DNA of 64,000 nucleotides from Pinus tabuliformis (taxonomy: Eukaryota; Streptophyta; Pinopsida; Pinales; Pinaceae): positions 948,164,327 through 948,228,326 of the forward strand of contig CM062817.1 in the NCBI GenBank assembly GCA_031772625.1, read 5' to 3'. Within the stretch, counting starts at the first letter, position 1. The number at the start of each line of letters is the position of its first letter. This document shows, in pieces, positions 21,545-33,190 of the stretch. Both the position numbers and the translations under genes were made by a program. A model generated the notes under the pieces. The model saw only the letters and a list, made by a program, of their open reading frames with translations, searched no databases and was not told where the DNA came from.

Positions 21545-22170
21545 TGTATGCAATCTTGCATTTATTAAAGCATATTGAGATTTGTGACGTCAATATGAAG
21601 TTCATTTTTTAGAAGTCTGACTCTAATAAATGACAGGGAAATATGGAGATACAAAACAATAATAGAGTAGAGAGGTTGATGAAAATAAACAACGATTGGT
21701 CTTACTATTATGGGCTTCAATTTTTTTTAGAAGTGGGTGAAAAGATGGGATAATTGGTTGACATTTGTATTTAATAGGTTGTTTAAATTGTTTTTAGTTT
21801 TAAACAAATGATTGATAATTAATATTAATATTAATTAATGATTACAAACTAAATTTATTAATTTCTTTGTATAACTAATCAATTTATATTAATCAAAAAA
21901 TTGAATTATTTTTTTTAAATAATAATTACTATCTAAATTTTGTCAATGATTAATTCAAAGTATTAATGTCGATAAACTTTAATAAATTCATTATTAATTA
22001 TTATTAATTAATTTATAAAGTTTTAATATTAAAACTGAATATAATGATTGGGATTAAATTCAACTACAGGTTTAGTTAAACTTAAAAATGATAAAATTAA
22101 ATTGAAATTATAAAATTTATTTATTTTTTATTATTTCTTATTATTAAAATATTTTAATAAATCTTAGGGA
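21545..22170. other. Very AT-rich block
   Basis: Dense short repeats of AATTAATTATTATT type between about 21,740 and 22,150. No ORF or element boundary is visible. It ends where the Penelope-like element begins. Confidence 0.6.
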
Positions 22171-22174
22171 TGGT

Positions 22175-23455
22175 ATACTTTAAGGAAGACCTTAAACGAC
22201 TAGATTTAGTGATACGAGGGCAGGGAGTAACTAGGAGAAGTTGGAATCAGAGGTTAGAATGAGAATCCAATTATCACTTATTTTCCAACCATCATCATAG
22301 TTAAGGTTGTTAGGGTGTTTTCATATTTCGACAGCTTCTCTAAATTTCCTATGGTGATAATGATCAATCTTGGCCACAACACACGAGTTTTCAATACAAA
22401 TATGATGAGTGGTTTTACTTGAGTGCTCGGCCAAAGCTAAGGTTTTGGAACAATTATGCTTAATGTCAATGGCATGCTCTTGAATCCTAGTTAAGATTGA
22501 TCAACGGGTCTCACCAATGTAGGTTTTTCCACAAGAACAAGGAACCGAATAAACGCCTTTGTGGCATTTTGGATCAATAGGACCTTTTACTGATTTTAGG
22601 CATCTGCTAATTGTAGGTTTTAACCCCGTACAAAAATTACCTGCATACGAATTCTAAAAACAGAAAATAAACAATAGCGAGAGAATAACACATAAAACAC
22701 ATATACACAAAGATTTTCCCCTAGATCCAAAAATCGAGACTGCCAAATTAAGTTTTCATTATGTTCCTTTCAATGTTACAATACATATATATACATGTCG
22801 AAACATCCAATACCATGGACCGAAAACCATCGCACCCAAAACCATGTGCAAAAACCATGCACTAAACTACGCACAAAACCACTCCTCTCTAACCGCACAG
22901 TTTAGCTAGGGGGGCTAGTTGCGCAAAGAATATAACACAACCCAACACTAATGGTGTTCATAGGCTTGAAAGTGGTTTTTATATTGTTCTTATTTAAGAT
23001 ATAAGCAATTTTATCAGTGGTACCCAACATGTAGGGGAGGTGGACCTTACCACCGTAATCATCCCTTCGTTGTCTGTTTTTAGGATTCTCTACCTTCTTG
23101 AAAGCTTTGATTCCTTGGTGTCTACTATATCCATTATTTTCAAAAACATCCATGAGATGGTTCTTCTCTTGTTCAAAATGATTGTGATCTGAAATGCCAA
23201 CAACCCTGGTTGCTAAAGTGTTGAGAACCCCAAGTTTCTGAGCAAGATGATGGTGAGAGTTGGCATGAAGGTAATGTTCTGTGTGGTTTTCATACGATAG
23301 ACCTGGTGAGATATGGAGCCACCCTGGTTTCTCCTTATTAGGATGTCAAGAAAGGGCAGGCTGCCATCCTCTTCCACCTCCATTATAAACTTGATAGGGG
23401 GTAACTTGAAATAACACTTACAATAGTATATAGGTAGGATTAATTTGTCAGTTGT
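22175..23455 (-). mobile_element. Penelope-like element fragment: RT C-terminus and GIY-YIG endonuclease
   Basis: Read on the minus strand from about 23,400, it shows IKFIMEVEEDGSLPFLDIL. After a frameshift come TEHYLHANSHHHLAQKLGVL, then LPYMLGTTDKIAYILNK and FKPMNTI, all typical of the C-terminal part of Penelope RT. A solo LTR (22,612-22,947) interrupts here. Beyond it come KGPIDPKCHKGVYSVPCSCG and KTYIGETR, a GIY-YIG nuclease with the CxC pair and downstream His residues (EHAIDIKHN) of the Penelope-specific CCHH motif. The tail is KHPNNLNYDDGWKIS. TGA follows GETR and a stop precedes KHP, so the copy is dead. The N-terminal half of RT is missing. Such EN-containing Penelope elements in plants are known to me from conifers. 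Confidence 0.85.
22607..22952 (-). repeat. Solo LTR, 336 bp, in the Penelope-like element, duplication ATTAG
   Basis: Body 22,612-22,947. On the minus strand it starts TGTTGGGTT and ends AACCTACA and is flanked by ATTAG (CTAAT on plus, 22,607-22,611 and 22,948-22,952). Removing it and one flank joins the Penelope frame (FKPMNTI to SRCLKSVKGPID). On the minus strand ATATATATGTATTG is a likely TATA box and AATGAAAA a possible polyadenylation signal. The family is not determined. Confidence 0.8.
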
Positions 23456-24359
23456 TGGAATCTGTTGAGAGATTTTCTCAACAATGTTCTCCTATCTTAG
23501 AGTCTTTTAGATTTGATAAGCACTATTTATCTAAGTTGTAATTTGGTTTTGATCAATAATATACGAATTGATTTATGAGTCATTTGTGCACTATATCTTC
23601 TCCTCTAATTTCCTTTTTATCATCATACACACTTACTAATTCCTAATTTTATATCTTCTCCTTTAATTTCCTTTTTATCATCGTACACACTTATTAATTC
23701 CTAATTTATCTAGTGCATAAAAATATCAAATATTTTAAATGTAAATCTTTTATAAAGTGAAAAACAAAATTAATTCTTAAAAAACTTAGTAGCTTCAAAA
23801 TTAAAATAGATTTAAATAAATAGATAAATTTACAAAATTTAATAACATTAAAAACTAATAAGTTTAATGAATCCTACAACTTATATAAACAAATTATAGC
23901 ACTTTAATAACCAATTTGTATAAACTTACAGATGGTTGTATTAAATACGCTTATAAATAAAATTTACTACGTAGACATATAGAACCCAGTTAATATTAAG
24001 TTTAACTGAATTTTAATAATTGTAAGCGTTTGGAGAAGGGATGGTCGCATTCAAGTTTATTGCTCAATACTCCGGCGACGTTAAGCGTATTCGTGAATAA
24101 ATATCTTTGGAAAAATATAAAACTGTCAAATTTAATACTGGTGGGCAGTCAGGAGACAATAGTGGTAGCCACTGAAGTGATTGATAATTTATATTATTGT
24201 AGAAGTGCTTTTTCGGTCATTGATGAGTTGAGGGTGCCCTAGAAATGTTTACATATCAATTTCAATAAAAGAAATACACGATCTACCAATTTCAATAAAA
24301 AATACACGATCAACAATATAAAAATGAATCTCATAAATTTAATGGTGTGGAAATGTGTG
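23456..24359. other. AT-rich intergenic with a 58-bp direct duplication
   Basis: A segment containing ATATCTTCTCCTCTAATTTC and ending TAATTCCTAATTT occurs twice in tandem (23,596-23,654 and about 23,655-23,712). Just upstream TTGAGAGATTTTCTCAA is a 6-bp stem hairpin. A 70-codon ORF at 24,030-24,242 has no resemblance I recognise and is probably chance. Confidence 0.55.
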
Positions 24360-24371
24360 TTCAATAGTCTA

Positions 24372-24402
<31 letters not shown>

Positions 24403-24686
24403 CCGAAGGTGGCAAAACCTATCAAACTCAGGTGTCAACCCAACAGTGAGGACAGCCATCTCTGGCTGCTATCCGCGAATGTCGGTTTGACTCATCACCG
24501 TTATCAAGGAAAACCACGCCACCTGAAATAATCCGCTGGTGGTCCGTAAGGGAGCAGGCTTTCACTCCTGCCAGATGCCTCTGGGTCTTGGGCCGTTAAC
24601 CTGTTTCCTTACGTCCGAGGAAGACGAGCTCTTAGCCAAGCAGAAGCAGTTTTACGGCATACTCCAGGCCTTCAATAGTCTAATAT
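24360..24686 (-). mobile_element. Poly(A)-tailed retroposon (SINE or 5'-truncated LINE) with perfect 16-bp target duplication
   Basis: Body 24,376-24,670 on the minus strand. On plus it begins with a T-run to 24,402 and ends CTCCAGGCC. It is flanked by TTCAATAGTCTAATAT at 24,360-24,375 and 24,671-24,686, identical in all 16 bases. The body is GC-richer than its surroundings and has no ORF. TGGCTAAGAGC near the minus-strand 5' end is a weak box A resemblance, but no box B is convincing. It could therefore be a tRNA-unlike SINE or the 3' UTR of a LINE. The perfect duplication and long tail suggest a young insertion. Confidence 0.8.
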
Positions 24687-25640
24687 AAGGGCAATGATGT
24701 GTCTTTTAATAAAAAAATAACTTACCATAAATTTAAAAAAAATAAAAAAATCGCTCTAATAAAATAGAAATAAATATATAAAATTAATTAGTTTTAATTA
24801 AAAAAAATTCTAAAATATTAATAATTTTATTCTCATTATATTGATTTAGTTTGTTGTGAATATTACAACCCATAAGGAATGGTATTTGGTAACTAATTGA
24901 GTATAAAGAGGTTTAAGGTTTTGATGCAACAACTATGTGGTTAATGTTATGAACGGACTCTTCCTTGATTGCTTGTTGGGAATAAAGAGTATATATATGT
25001 ATAAAAAAAGATTGTTTTATTTTTATTATCTAGCCACAAATAAAATATTTTTATGTAAAGAAATAAAACATTTGTCATTTCAAGTTGTCTTACTATTTTA
25101 CATTTTGGTTATTTTTCAATTATCTTTAAAAGTAAATTTAGTCTAAAATCTATCAAATTTTTGTTAAAATTGCAAATTTAAGTTGTGGACTACAAAGTTT
25201 CAAGATATTGTATCCATTTCCACATCAAAAATATAATTTAAACAATGAGAAATTACACATAATGTATGCATGTGTGTGAGAGGGAGAGAGAGAGAACCTA
25301 TATATTTGTGTGTGAGAGAGAGAGAGAGAACCACAAGAGGGACTAAATGTTTCGAGGTGCAATTTTTTTCTCTTAAATTATCTAATAGAAAATTGTTGGA
25401 CTACCATAAATAATATTGTAAAAATGTAAACCTCAAACGTCATTCCATGACCTTCCTCAATGACCTCATAGTGTTTCATTAGACATTGGAAAACTTTTCT
25501 ATATAATTATTGCATCTTTAAATAAACATCTAGATACCCAAAAAGTTATCCACAAAACAACATATGTTGTTGGCAAATGGAAAACCTGTCTTAAAATATT
25601 AAAGAATATTTTTTTTTGTAAATATAAGTACTTTGTATTA
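24687..25640. other. AT-rich intergenic with GA-rich microsatellites
   Basis: Two near-identical stretches of TGTGTGAGAGRGAGAGAGAGA followed by GAACC occur at about 25,270-25,298 and 25,308-25,331, suggesting a small duplication. No gene or transposon is recognised. Confidence 0.55.
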
Positions 25641-27329
25641 GGTATCAAAAAATTGAGTTTTATATGATGATCATAGCCATGGCCATATCGATATGATCTT
25701 CCTTATCAAATAAAGAGAAGATCTCAGAAAACACAACAAACTATTACAATAACCTTAAAGCACTGGACCAAAAAGCTAGGAGTTCAAACAAACTAAAGCC
25801 ATCCCATATCTATGCACTAGGGAATACATATTCCACTGAGAATAAAAAGACCTAGAGATATCCAGAAACTAGTATTAACTTCAGATTGTATGCCCATCTG
25901 CAGAGAAAACCAACAATGTTTAGCACCAAGATAAAGCAGAGACATCGTTCCATAAGAATGCTTAATACAACGGACTTAGAGAAATACAAGTCAAATATAC
26001 AAATCAATTTCCCGCAAAGAAATAAGCATTGTGATTTTTCATTCGAGAGATAGTGCTATGACGCATATTTATTGATACGCCCACCAAACTGAGGCCAAAT
26101 AAAATCCAATGTTGTTTTAAAATTCTCCTCCATATGAGTTGTGGGTGATTCAAAAGTAAGTAAAGTAATTTCATCCAAAAATTAAGCAAAAAACACCAGT
26201 ATATCAAAAACCATTGATACCCCACTACCGAGAACGCCTGAAAAAGAAGACAATGAAATAATAAACTAGAAGGCTACCTAGAATTAACTAAGCTAGAGGA
26301 CCACTTGCAAAAAAGGGAGACAAAATAACCTAAGAGCACCATTCTAGTTATGATATGAAGAAATCATAATAGGTGTCAGAATGCTATCAGTCGAAGGATT
26401 AGTGAAATCACTAGAGGCTTCATCAATCATAAAGAAAATTTCCGCCCATGCCAAACGAATGTCAACATTATCAAAATATAACATATGGTTGCGAAGCATG
26501 CATTTAATTTCCTCTAAGGAAGAGAAAACATTAAAATTTTCCACTTGCTTGTACTTGAATATGAGACACTGCAGAGTCGTTATTTGTTGATTTAATACCA
26601 AATAAATCACGAAAAGAAACCCCCTTATCCCGATTCTACCAAGATATTGGATCCATTTTGTATCCCCCTAACCAATTCGGAGTCAAAGTAATAAGGATGA
26701 TTCCCTGCCTCCTTATTTTCGAGCAATATGATCCCCTTCATCACCTCTGGAGAAATATCATCAAAAGCAATAGCAACAAAAACATGGGAAAATGGGAGAA
26801 CCATGTTGTGTCCAATGTTAACTCCACCACCTCTTTGACTACTCATTCTCTATCTTGGAGGCATGAGAATTGTTGCAAATAAACACTTAGGAAAACGACT
26901 AGTGTAACATGTACTTGCAAAATAGAATGTAGAATGTTAGGAAAGACCCTAAATTCCCAACCCAGATACAATTGAGTCATCACAAAATGACCACACCATT
27001 GGATCAGAACCTAAAACATTATAAAGCTCGTAGTAATTCAATTTCATGACCCAAAGGAGGAAAAACTTTGGAAACTCTTTAAAACCCAGGCTTAACACTA
27101 AAAAATTATAATGAGGCCCATACCCCTAAAACATACGAATAAAAAAGGAAACCCAGACACCTCGAACCAACTACAATTGACCTAGAAAATTAGAAACACA
27201 AGCTACCAACACCAACACTCACAATTTTAGAGACATATAGAACCATGCCCAAATTACCTCATTTACCCACAACGGCTGAGAATTTGTCTCCAAAGACTCA
27301 AGAAAAGAAAATCTTAAATTCCCCCCAAA

Positions 27330-27700
27330 GGCCTAGACATAAGAATGCACAAAACAAGTGAACCAAATTTATGCCTTAAGAACAACAAAGTACTTGTGTA
27401 AACTCATGATTGTAAAACTGAAATCACCAGAACAAAGTGAAGCTCAACATAGAGAAGAAGAGGTACGAGCCACAAAAGACACCACTAAACACAAAATTCC
27501 AACACTAAAGGCCCAAACACAAGAATTCATAGAACAATTGAACCACATTTATGCCCTAGGAATAACAAAGGAAGGAGTAAATTCATGACAATCAAACTGA
27601 AACTCACTGAAACAAAGTGAAGCTCGGTGCATATCAGAATAAATATGAACCAGAAAAGACACTATTGAATGAAAAATTCAAAAATAAGATGCCTATAATG
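27330..27700 (-). repeat. Tandem repeat of about 185 bp in the LINE 3' region
   Basis: Two units share AACAAAGTGAAGCTC, CACAAAAGACACCACT-like text and the phrase TTTATGCC. They start near 27,330 and 27,516. Short ORFs across them are not family-like. Confidence 0.65.
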
Positions 27701-27929
27701 GAGCCTAAGGAACTTTCCTCACCTCCTTTCGCAACATGCCTGTACCCCTACCCATCCATCTCCATAAACTAATACTTTAAAAATATAAGGCGACACACAT
27801 GGTAATGCTTGGAAATTAACTACTTCTTTCCATGCCAACCCGAGGAGGAGCCAAAATGTATTTATGGCACCCTCATTGATGCAGCTGTGGAAACCATATT
27901 AACACCCTCGACGGTGTTCAATTTATTTG

Positions 27930-28960
27930 ACTCCAAAAAGCTTTAGATAAACTCAAAATTCATCCTCCAATCTATTAAGAATTCTTGTCTCATCCAAATC
28001 TGGATCTCTAAAGTCACAACCCATATTGGCCAAACATTTTTCTATCTTATGTGCCACTCTCCTAGTGTGTTGGGGAATTACATATTCCATATTGCGAAGT
28101 AGGTCATTTATACTTTCCACTATCCAATCTAACCTCCAACGCTACACTACCTTGTTTATAGGTTGCTCATTCAAGAGTTTCTGAACACACTGGATCATAA
28201 TCTGTGAATCTACGTCAATTTGGAAGAATTCAAACCCTTCCTTATAGCTATTTAAATGCCTTTCTCCAATGTCATGAACTCTGCCAGATTGTTACTAGCT
28301 ACCCCAAAACTTTGAGCAATGACACTGATTGTAGATGAGCTACAATCACGAAATATCCCTCCAAAACTAGTTATTCCAGTATTTCCTTTAGATGCTCCAT
28401 TGAGTTTCAATTTAATAAAGCCTCTTGGAGGAGGAGTGAAAGAATATTTCAAAGAGATAGTTGAATCTAAGGGTGGTTTTTCTTTGAGAGTAGTCATCCA
28501 CTGATTCAGGATCAATTTTTGCATAATCTCTATGTATACACCATCAACCTTTCAATCTTCACTTGACCATGAGACAACAAGGAGGGTTTCTCTGATATTC
28601 TGAAGTAACATCTATGTAATCGCTTTTTTGTTTTTATCTTTCCTATAAAAAATCTATTATTCCTTTGCTTCAATAGATTCTAGAGAATAAATCCTTTCAC
28701 TAGAATCAAGGCCATTTTAACTATAGGGTTCTTGAACATGAAATGATTCCATTGAGCCAACAATGTGACTAAATTCTCTTCACTATGAATTTCTATTCCA
28801 AATACAAAATAAAGGATATACCATAGCTCCTCCACAAATACATAAGAAATAAAGAGGTGATCAATTTTCTCTTTAGAAAAAAAACATAGAAAACAGAGAG
28901 ATGGTCATTCATAACCCTTCCTTCTTATGCGATCCTAGGTAAGAAGCCTATGCTTTCCGA
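27930..28960 (-). pseudogene. LINE ORF2 C-terminus: zinc-binding region and RNase H
   Basis: From the right, KHRLLT and RIRRKGYE, then KEKIDHLFISYVFVEELWYI, match the zinc-binding region that follows RT in plant LINEs, although its Cys residues are lost. RNase H starts near 28,460 with PPPRGFIKLKLNGASKGNTG, where the usual catalytic Asp of FDGAS is Asn. It continues GGIFRD, NNLAEFMTLEKGI (catalytic Glu kept), a frameshift, and FQIDVDSQIMIQCVQKLL (Asp kept). The tail is HTRRVAHKIEKCLANMG. Stops and frameshifts make it inactive. RNase H would remove RNA from the hybrid during copying. Confidence 0.8.
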
Positions 28961-30436
28961 CCTGTTGGAAGCCCAACTGAATCCCCTCTCAATTTTGAGA
29001 TGATGTGGGATTCTCTCTTTCTATTTTAATTTTTCTTTCAATTTTTATAATTAACATTTGAAGCATGCATCCTAATCTGGAATTTAATAAGATCTCTTGT
29101 TTGTGATTGGCACATTATCTTAACCCAAAATTTGATGCTTCTTTTTCAAATGTTTATTTTGGTTATTTATCTTGATTCTATAGAAACAATGTTACCTATG
29201 TCCTTATATTATCTTATGTTGTTAGATATCTTAATAACCTAGCAAATATCCATTATGAAAGTCTATATTTTGGTTTGTGTACATGTATTCATATTGATCA
29301 TGTTCCATTTGAGTTGGTTTTGTGAATTTTCATTGGTTTTTAGTCTTTTAAGAATATTGATTTATTAAGGGTTGTATTCTTATATATTGCGGTACTAACA
29401 ATTTTGTGAGTTTTATTGATTTAGCATTATAGTTTACATGGGATTGCATGGTTATGGAAAATCATTTAAATGTTCCTTTGTGATGGTTTTCTCGATGCAC
29501 GTTTTATCTTTTTGGTATTAGTTAGATACAAAGATTAATGTCATGGGGTGTGTTATAACATTATACTATATTCGACTTGAAGGTGTTTTTCACCATACAA
29601 AATTTGATCATACTATAACTTTGGGATTTACAAATATTTGGTGATATTATACTTGCAGCTATGGTTTCATTATATCACGTTTAATGATATAACATATGGC
29701 TTTGTGTATAATTTAATTTTGATGATGTAAGTTTCCTGGATTTTCATGTCTAAAACGATGTATTACGATGCGAAAATGATTAAGTGGGATTTTTTTTTAT
29801 AACATGGTATTCTATACTCGACATGCCAATCACATTTTGTGACACCTACTCACATTAGAAATAGTGGTCATAACTCAAATCACCAAACTGTAATACCCTC
29901 TAGTCATAACGATTATTATGTGGTTTATTATGGAAACTTGGTATATTGGCTAACAAGGTCATGTCATAGGGTTTACCTCCTATATTTTATCCATTCTCAT
30001 CTCTTTCTCTAACTTTCCCATCTCCTCTACAAATTGTCTAAGTTTTAGACTTTCATTCACTCGTTCTCACTCTTTGCAAGCTCAAATTGAGCTAGAATTC
30101 TATTAGGGTTTGAGCTATGTTACCAATAAATAGAACTAAGTTGGCGGGAAGTGATATTTTCAAGTCCTATGATGAATGTATGCCACTCATCGAGCAAGTC
30201 AACTAGTGGAAATTTATCCATCTCTTCCAAGGGCTTAATTAAGGAGTGGTAAAAATTTTCGCTTCTACCTTCAATGGGAAACGGGCGAAGCTTGACGATA
30301 TGGAAATGTTGGTAAACATTGATTCTACAAATGAAGCCAGTTATCTCCCCACTGACAGTGAATTTTGGTGTAAGAATTTCCCTGTTTGTGACGTCACGTG
30401 GAAAAAAAATTTAACACACAAGGATTATGCCTATGA

Positions 30437-31654
30437 TGTAATATCCTGTTTCCGGGATATCCCTCAAACCCAAGCAAACTCCAACCAAACACGTCCAAAT
30501 GATATAGTGACCGGAAACTCAAAGTGATAAAAATAACAGTGGTACAACATATAATAATGTGAACATGAAATATAAGCTGATACTCAAGAAATGCAGAGAG
30601 AAATGCTAAGCCATTTTATTATACTGAGTAATGGAAAGAGTATAAGAGGTGATCAGACAGGTAGCACCTTGACTTGCACAAGGCAAGTGAAGAAAGACAC
30701 TCAGAATAGTAAAGGAATGGCCTCTCTCTGAACTGCATCCAAGCTGCTAGAGAACTATCGTGCTACTACCACTGCTGGAAATCAAATGAGGATTTGGGGC
30801 TGTTCCCCTCCTCGGAAAATTCTGAAACTCTGGAATCAGACTCTACTCAAGAAAAGCAGAAAAACCTAGAAAGCTTTTCTGAAATAGCCAACCCCCGAAA
30901 ATCACCCCCTTGGGGATCTATGTTGTCCCTCAAGGCTCTGCGCTGCCACTGAATAGAATCCTCCAAAACTCCACTTGAAACTCTGCCAAAATCCTCCAAT
31001 ATTCAAGGGCTGATCCGCTGCTCAATCTCCCAGCTCAAATCCTCCACAAAACCCTCAATCCGGAACTCCCACCAAAAGAACTCCGTCCCTCTCTCAAGAC
31101 TACGTAGTTATCCAAAATGCTCAGTTCCTCCTCCCTCCAAAGATCAATCCTCCTACAAAAGATTGTTGAAAACTACCTTTCCCGAGCAGGAACTTGAAAG
31201 CCCCCAGGGCTAAGGGTGAGATCTCCGAACGGAGACACTCAATGTACTAAACAGTGCTACAGACCAGCTAAATAGCCAGTGTGCTCTAAGTCAAAGTGAC
31301 TAGCTCAAATGCACATAATCAAATGACAAAATGAGGAGGCTCCCCTCTCCTTTATAGCGTTCTCCTCTCTCAATCCCAAGGCCCACCTCCTCCAACACAG
31401 TCCCTTTCTTTCCATGTGTTCCTTTCCATCTGTGCAGTCCCTCCAAGTGTCTGCGTGGGCCCCATCTCTGCGTCGTCCTTTGGCCCCCTTGGCTCCCATT
31501 TAAGTTAAAACATTGTGCTACTAAGAAGTGATTTTATTCCAAAGGTGAGTTATGTCATCCTTTTCCTCACCTTTTTATTTATAAATAACTATAGAAGGCA
31601 AAATTGAGCAAAATCGAATATTCCAATTAGCCATGGCTAATTAGGAATATTACA
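30437..31654 (-). repeat. 3' LTR of the chromovirus
   Basis: 1218 bp, aligned end to end with 36,451-37,668. On the minus strand the sequence before it (GGCCGGGGAGAC) is the polypurine tract. Confidence 0.93.
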
Positions 31655-31659
31655 GTCTC

Positions 31660-33187
31660 CCCGGCCAAATTTTGCTTGTCCTCAAGCAACTGAAGTGATG
31701 GATGCTACAAAATTTTCTCACTCTCACAAGTGGCATCCTCATCTGATAAATTCTTCCACCTCACCAAGAATTCCCGGACCGTCCTGCTCCGTAGCTGCCT
31801 CTCCCTAGTATCAATAATAGCCTCTGGCTACAATACCAAATGCCCCTCATCATCCATGGGTAGTAGCTCATCTGTGACTGTCACATGTTATCCCAATGCC
31901 TTCTTTAGGCATGATACATGAAAGACGTTATGAATCTTGCTGCCTTGGGGCAGCTCCAACTCATACGCAACCTGTCTAATCCTGTGTATCAACCTCTATG
32001 GCCCATAAAAGTGGGGCTTGAGCTTTTCAGCCCCCTTCTGCTTTAGTGACGACTGTCGGTATGGCTGTAATCATAGGTAGACCAAGTCCCCTACCTCGAA
32101 CTATCTCTCCACTCGACCCCCGTCAACATACAGCTTCTGCTGGTTCTGCGTTGTAGCCATATTATCCTTGAGAGCTCAGAGAATATCCTGACTCCCTTAG
32201 ATCCAAATCTTGGCTCTCGGAGCCTTGCTAGCACCAAACATCATGTCAGCAAAAGTTAAAGGATGATATCCATACAAAGCGTAGAATGGTGACATATCGA
32301 TGGCCATGTTATGTGTAGTGTTGTAGCAGTACTCCCCCAAATGCATCCATGTCAGCCATGCTCGCTGCTGCCCACTGACATAGTTATGCAAGTAGCCCTC
32401 CAGCCACTTGTTAACTATTTCTGTCTACCCGTCCGTCTGTGGGTGATAACTGGTACTCGGTGTTAACTCTATCCCCACCAACCGAAAAACTCCTACCAAA
32501 ATCCACCCATGAAATGGTTATCCCTGTCACTGGTGATGGTCTTAGGAAGACCACGTAACCTAAAGATCTCTATGAAGAATAGCTCGGCCACCTGTGCTGC
32601 TGTGTAGTGTGCGGATATGGTGAAAAAGTGTGAGTACTTCATTAGCCGATCAACGACGACAAAGATGCAATCCTTGCCCTGTACCATGGGCAACCCTGTG
32701 ATGAATTCCATCAAAATACACTCCCATTTCCCCTCTGGAATGGGAAGAGGTTGCAATAATCCTGTGGGGTGGCTCATCTCCCCTTTGTTCCTTTGGAAAA
32801 CTTTTCACTCTCGGATATGCTGGAGTATGTCCTCCTTGAGGCCCTTCCATGAGAACCTCTCTCTAATGGCCCTGTAGGTTTTGGTAAACCCCTGATGGCC
32901 TACCAATGGTGAATCATGTGACGCCTGAAGTATATTCTTCTTGACTTGAGATCTCTCAGTCAAGAAGATCCAGTCCCTGTAGTAGATGATCACATCGATC
33001 ACCCTGTACCTGTCATCTGCCACCTGCCCATCCAAAACCTCACATGCAAATTTGTCCTCTAGTCTGTGTCCAAGCTCATAAGAGACAACGTGGCTGGTCT
33101 ACGTGAAAGGGCATCTACTACCATGTTGTTCTTACCCTTGACATACTGAATGTCAAAGTCATACGCTTGGATTTTACTGATCCACTT
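31660..33187 (-). pseudogene. Chromovirus integrase and C-terminal chromodomain-like segment
   Basis: The zinc finger part has HDSPLVGHQGFTKTYRAI (the HH pair, near 32,900). The core has ECILMEFITGLPMVQG, where the usual first catalytic Asp (MDFITGLP) is Glu, and TSDRDNHFMGGFW with the second Asp. A frameshift near 32,490 leads to a GPY-type region (WMHLGEYCYNTTHN, MSPFYALYGYHP). The final part near 31,690-31,800 reads LRSRTVREFLVRWKNLSDED, the chromodomain-like end typical of chromoviruses, which target chromatin, then a TAG and HPSLQLLEDKQ next to the LTR. Integrase inserts the cDNA. This copy is inactive. Confidence 0.85.
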
Positions 33188-33190
33188 CTG

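Larger units (their letters stand above)
25650..28962 (-). mobile_element. Second LINE, 3' half, on the minus strand
   Basis: RNase H and zinc-binding segments of a plant LINE ORF2 occupy 27,930-28,960. About 2.3 kb of probable 3' region follows to the left, including a tandem repeat (27,330-27,700). The element is cut at 28,962 by the start of element C. The RT and endonuclease parts should lie beyond element C, outside the window. The left limit is uncertain. The minus-strand text near 25,680 (GGCCATGGCTATGATCATC) looks like a LINE 3' UTR end, but no poly(A) or duplication is clear. Confidence 0.65.

Noticed and set aside
22175..23600. Hammerhead ribozyme expected near Penelope-like elements
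   Set aside because: I looked for the CTGATGA and GAAA core on both strands near the ends and did not find a convincing one; the termini are probably lost.
24030..24242. 70-codon ORF with a hydrophobic end (LILVGSQETIVVATEVI)
   Set aside because: No family resemblance, no conserved neighbour, and AT-rich surroundings; chance is sufficient.
24376..24670. tRNA-derived SINE with box A and box B
   Set aside because: TGGCTAAGAGC is a weak box A and no box B follows at the right distance on the tailed strand, so the type is left open.
28963..30436. Possible duplicated host gene (same ORF near 30,117 and 48,714)
   Set aside because: The copies begin at identical TGTTGG ends and bracket a gypsy internal region, so they are LTRs of element C.
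31305..31499. Minus-strand ORF of 64 codons in the chromovirus 3' LTR
   Set aside because: The partner LTR has no equivalent open frame and no family resemblance is seen.
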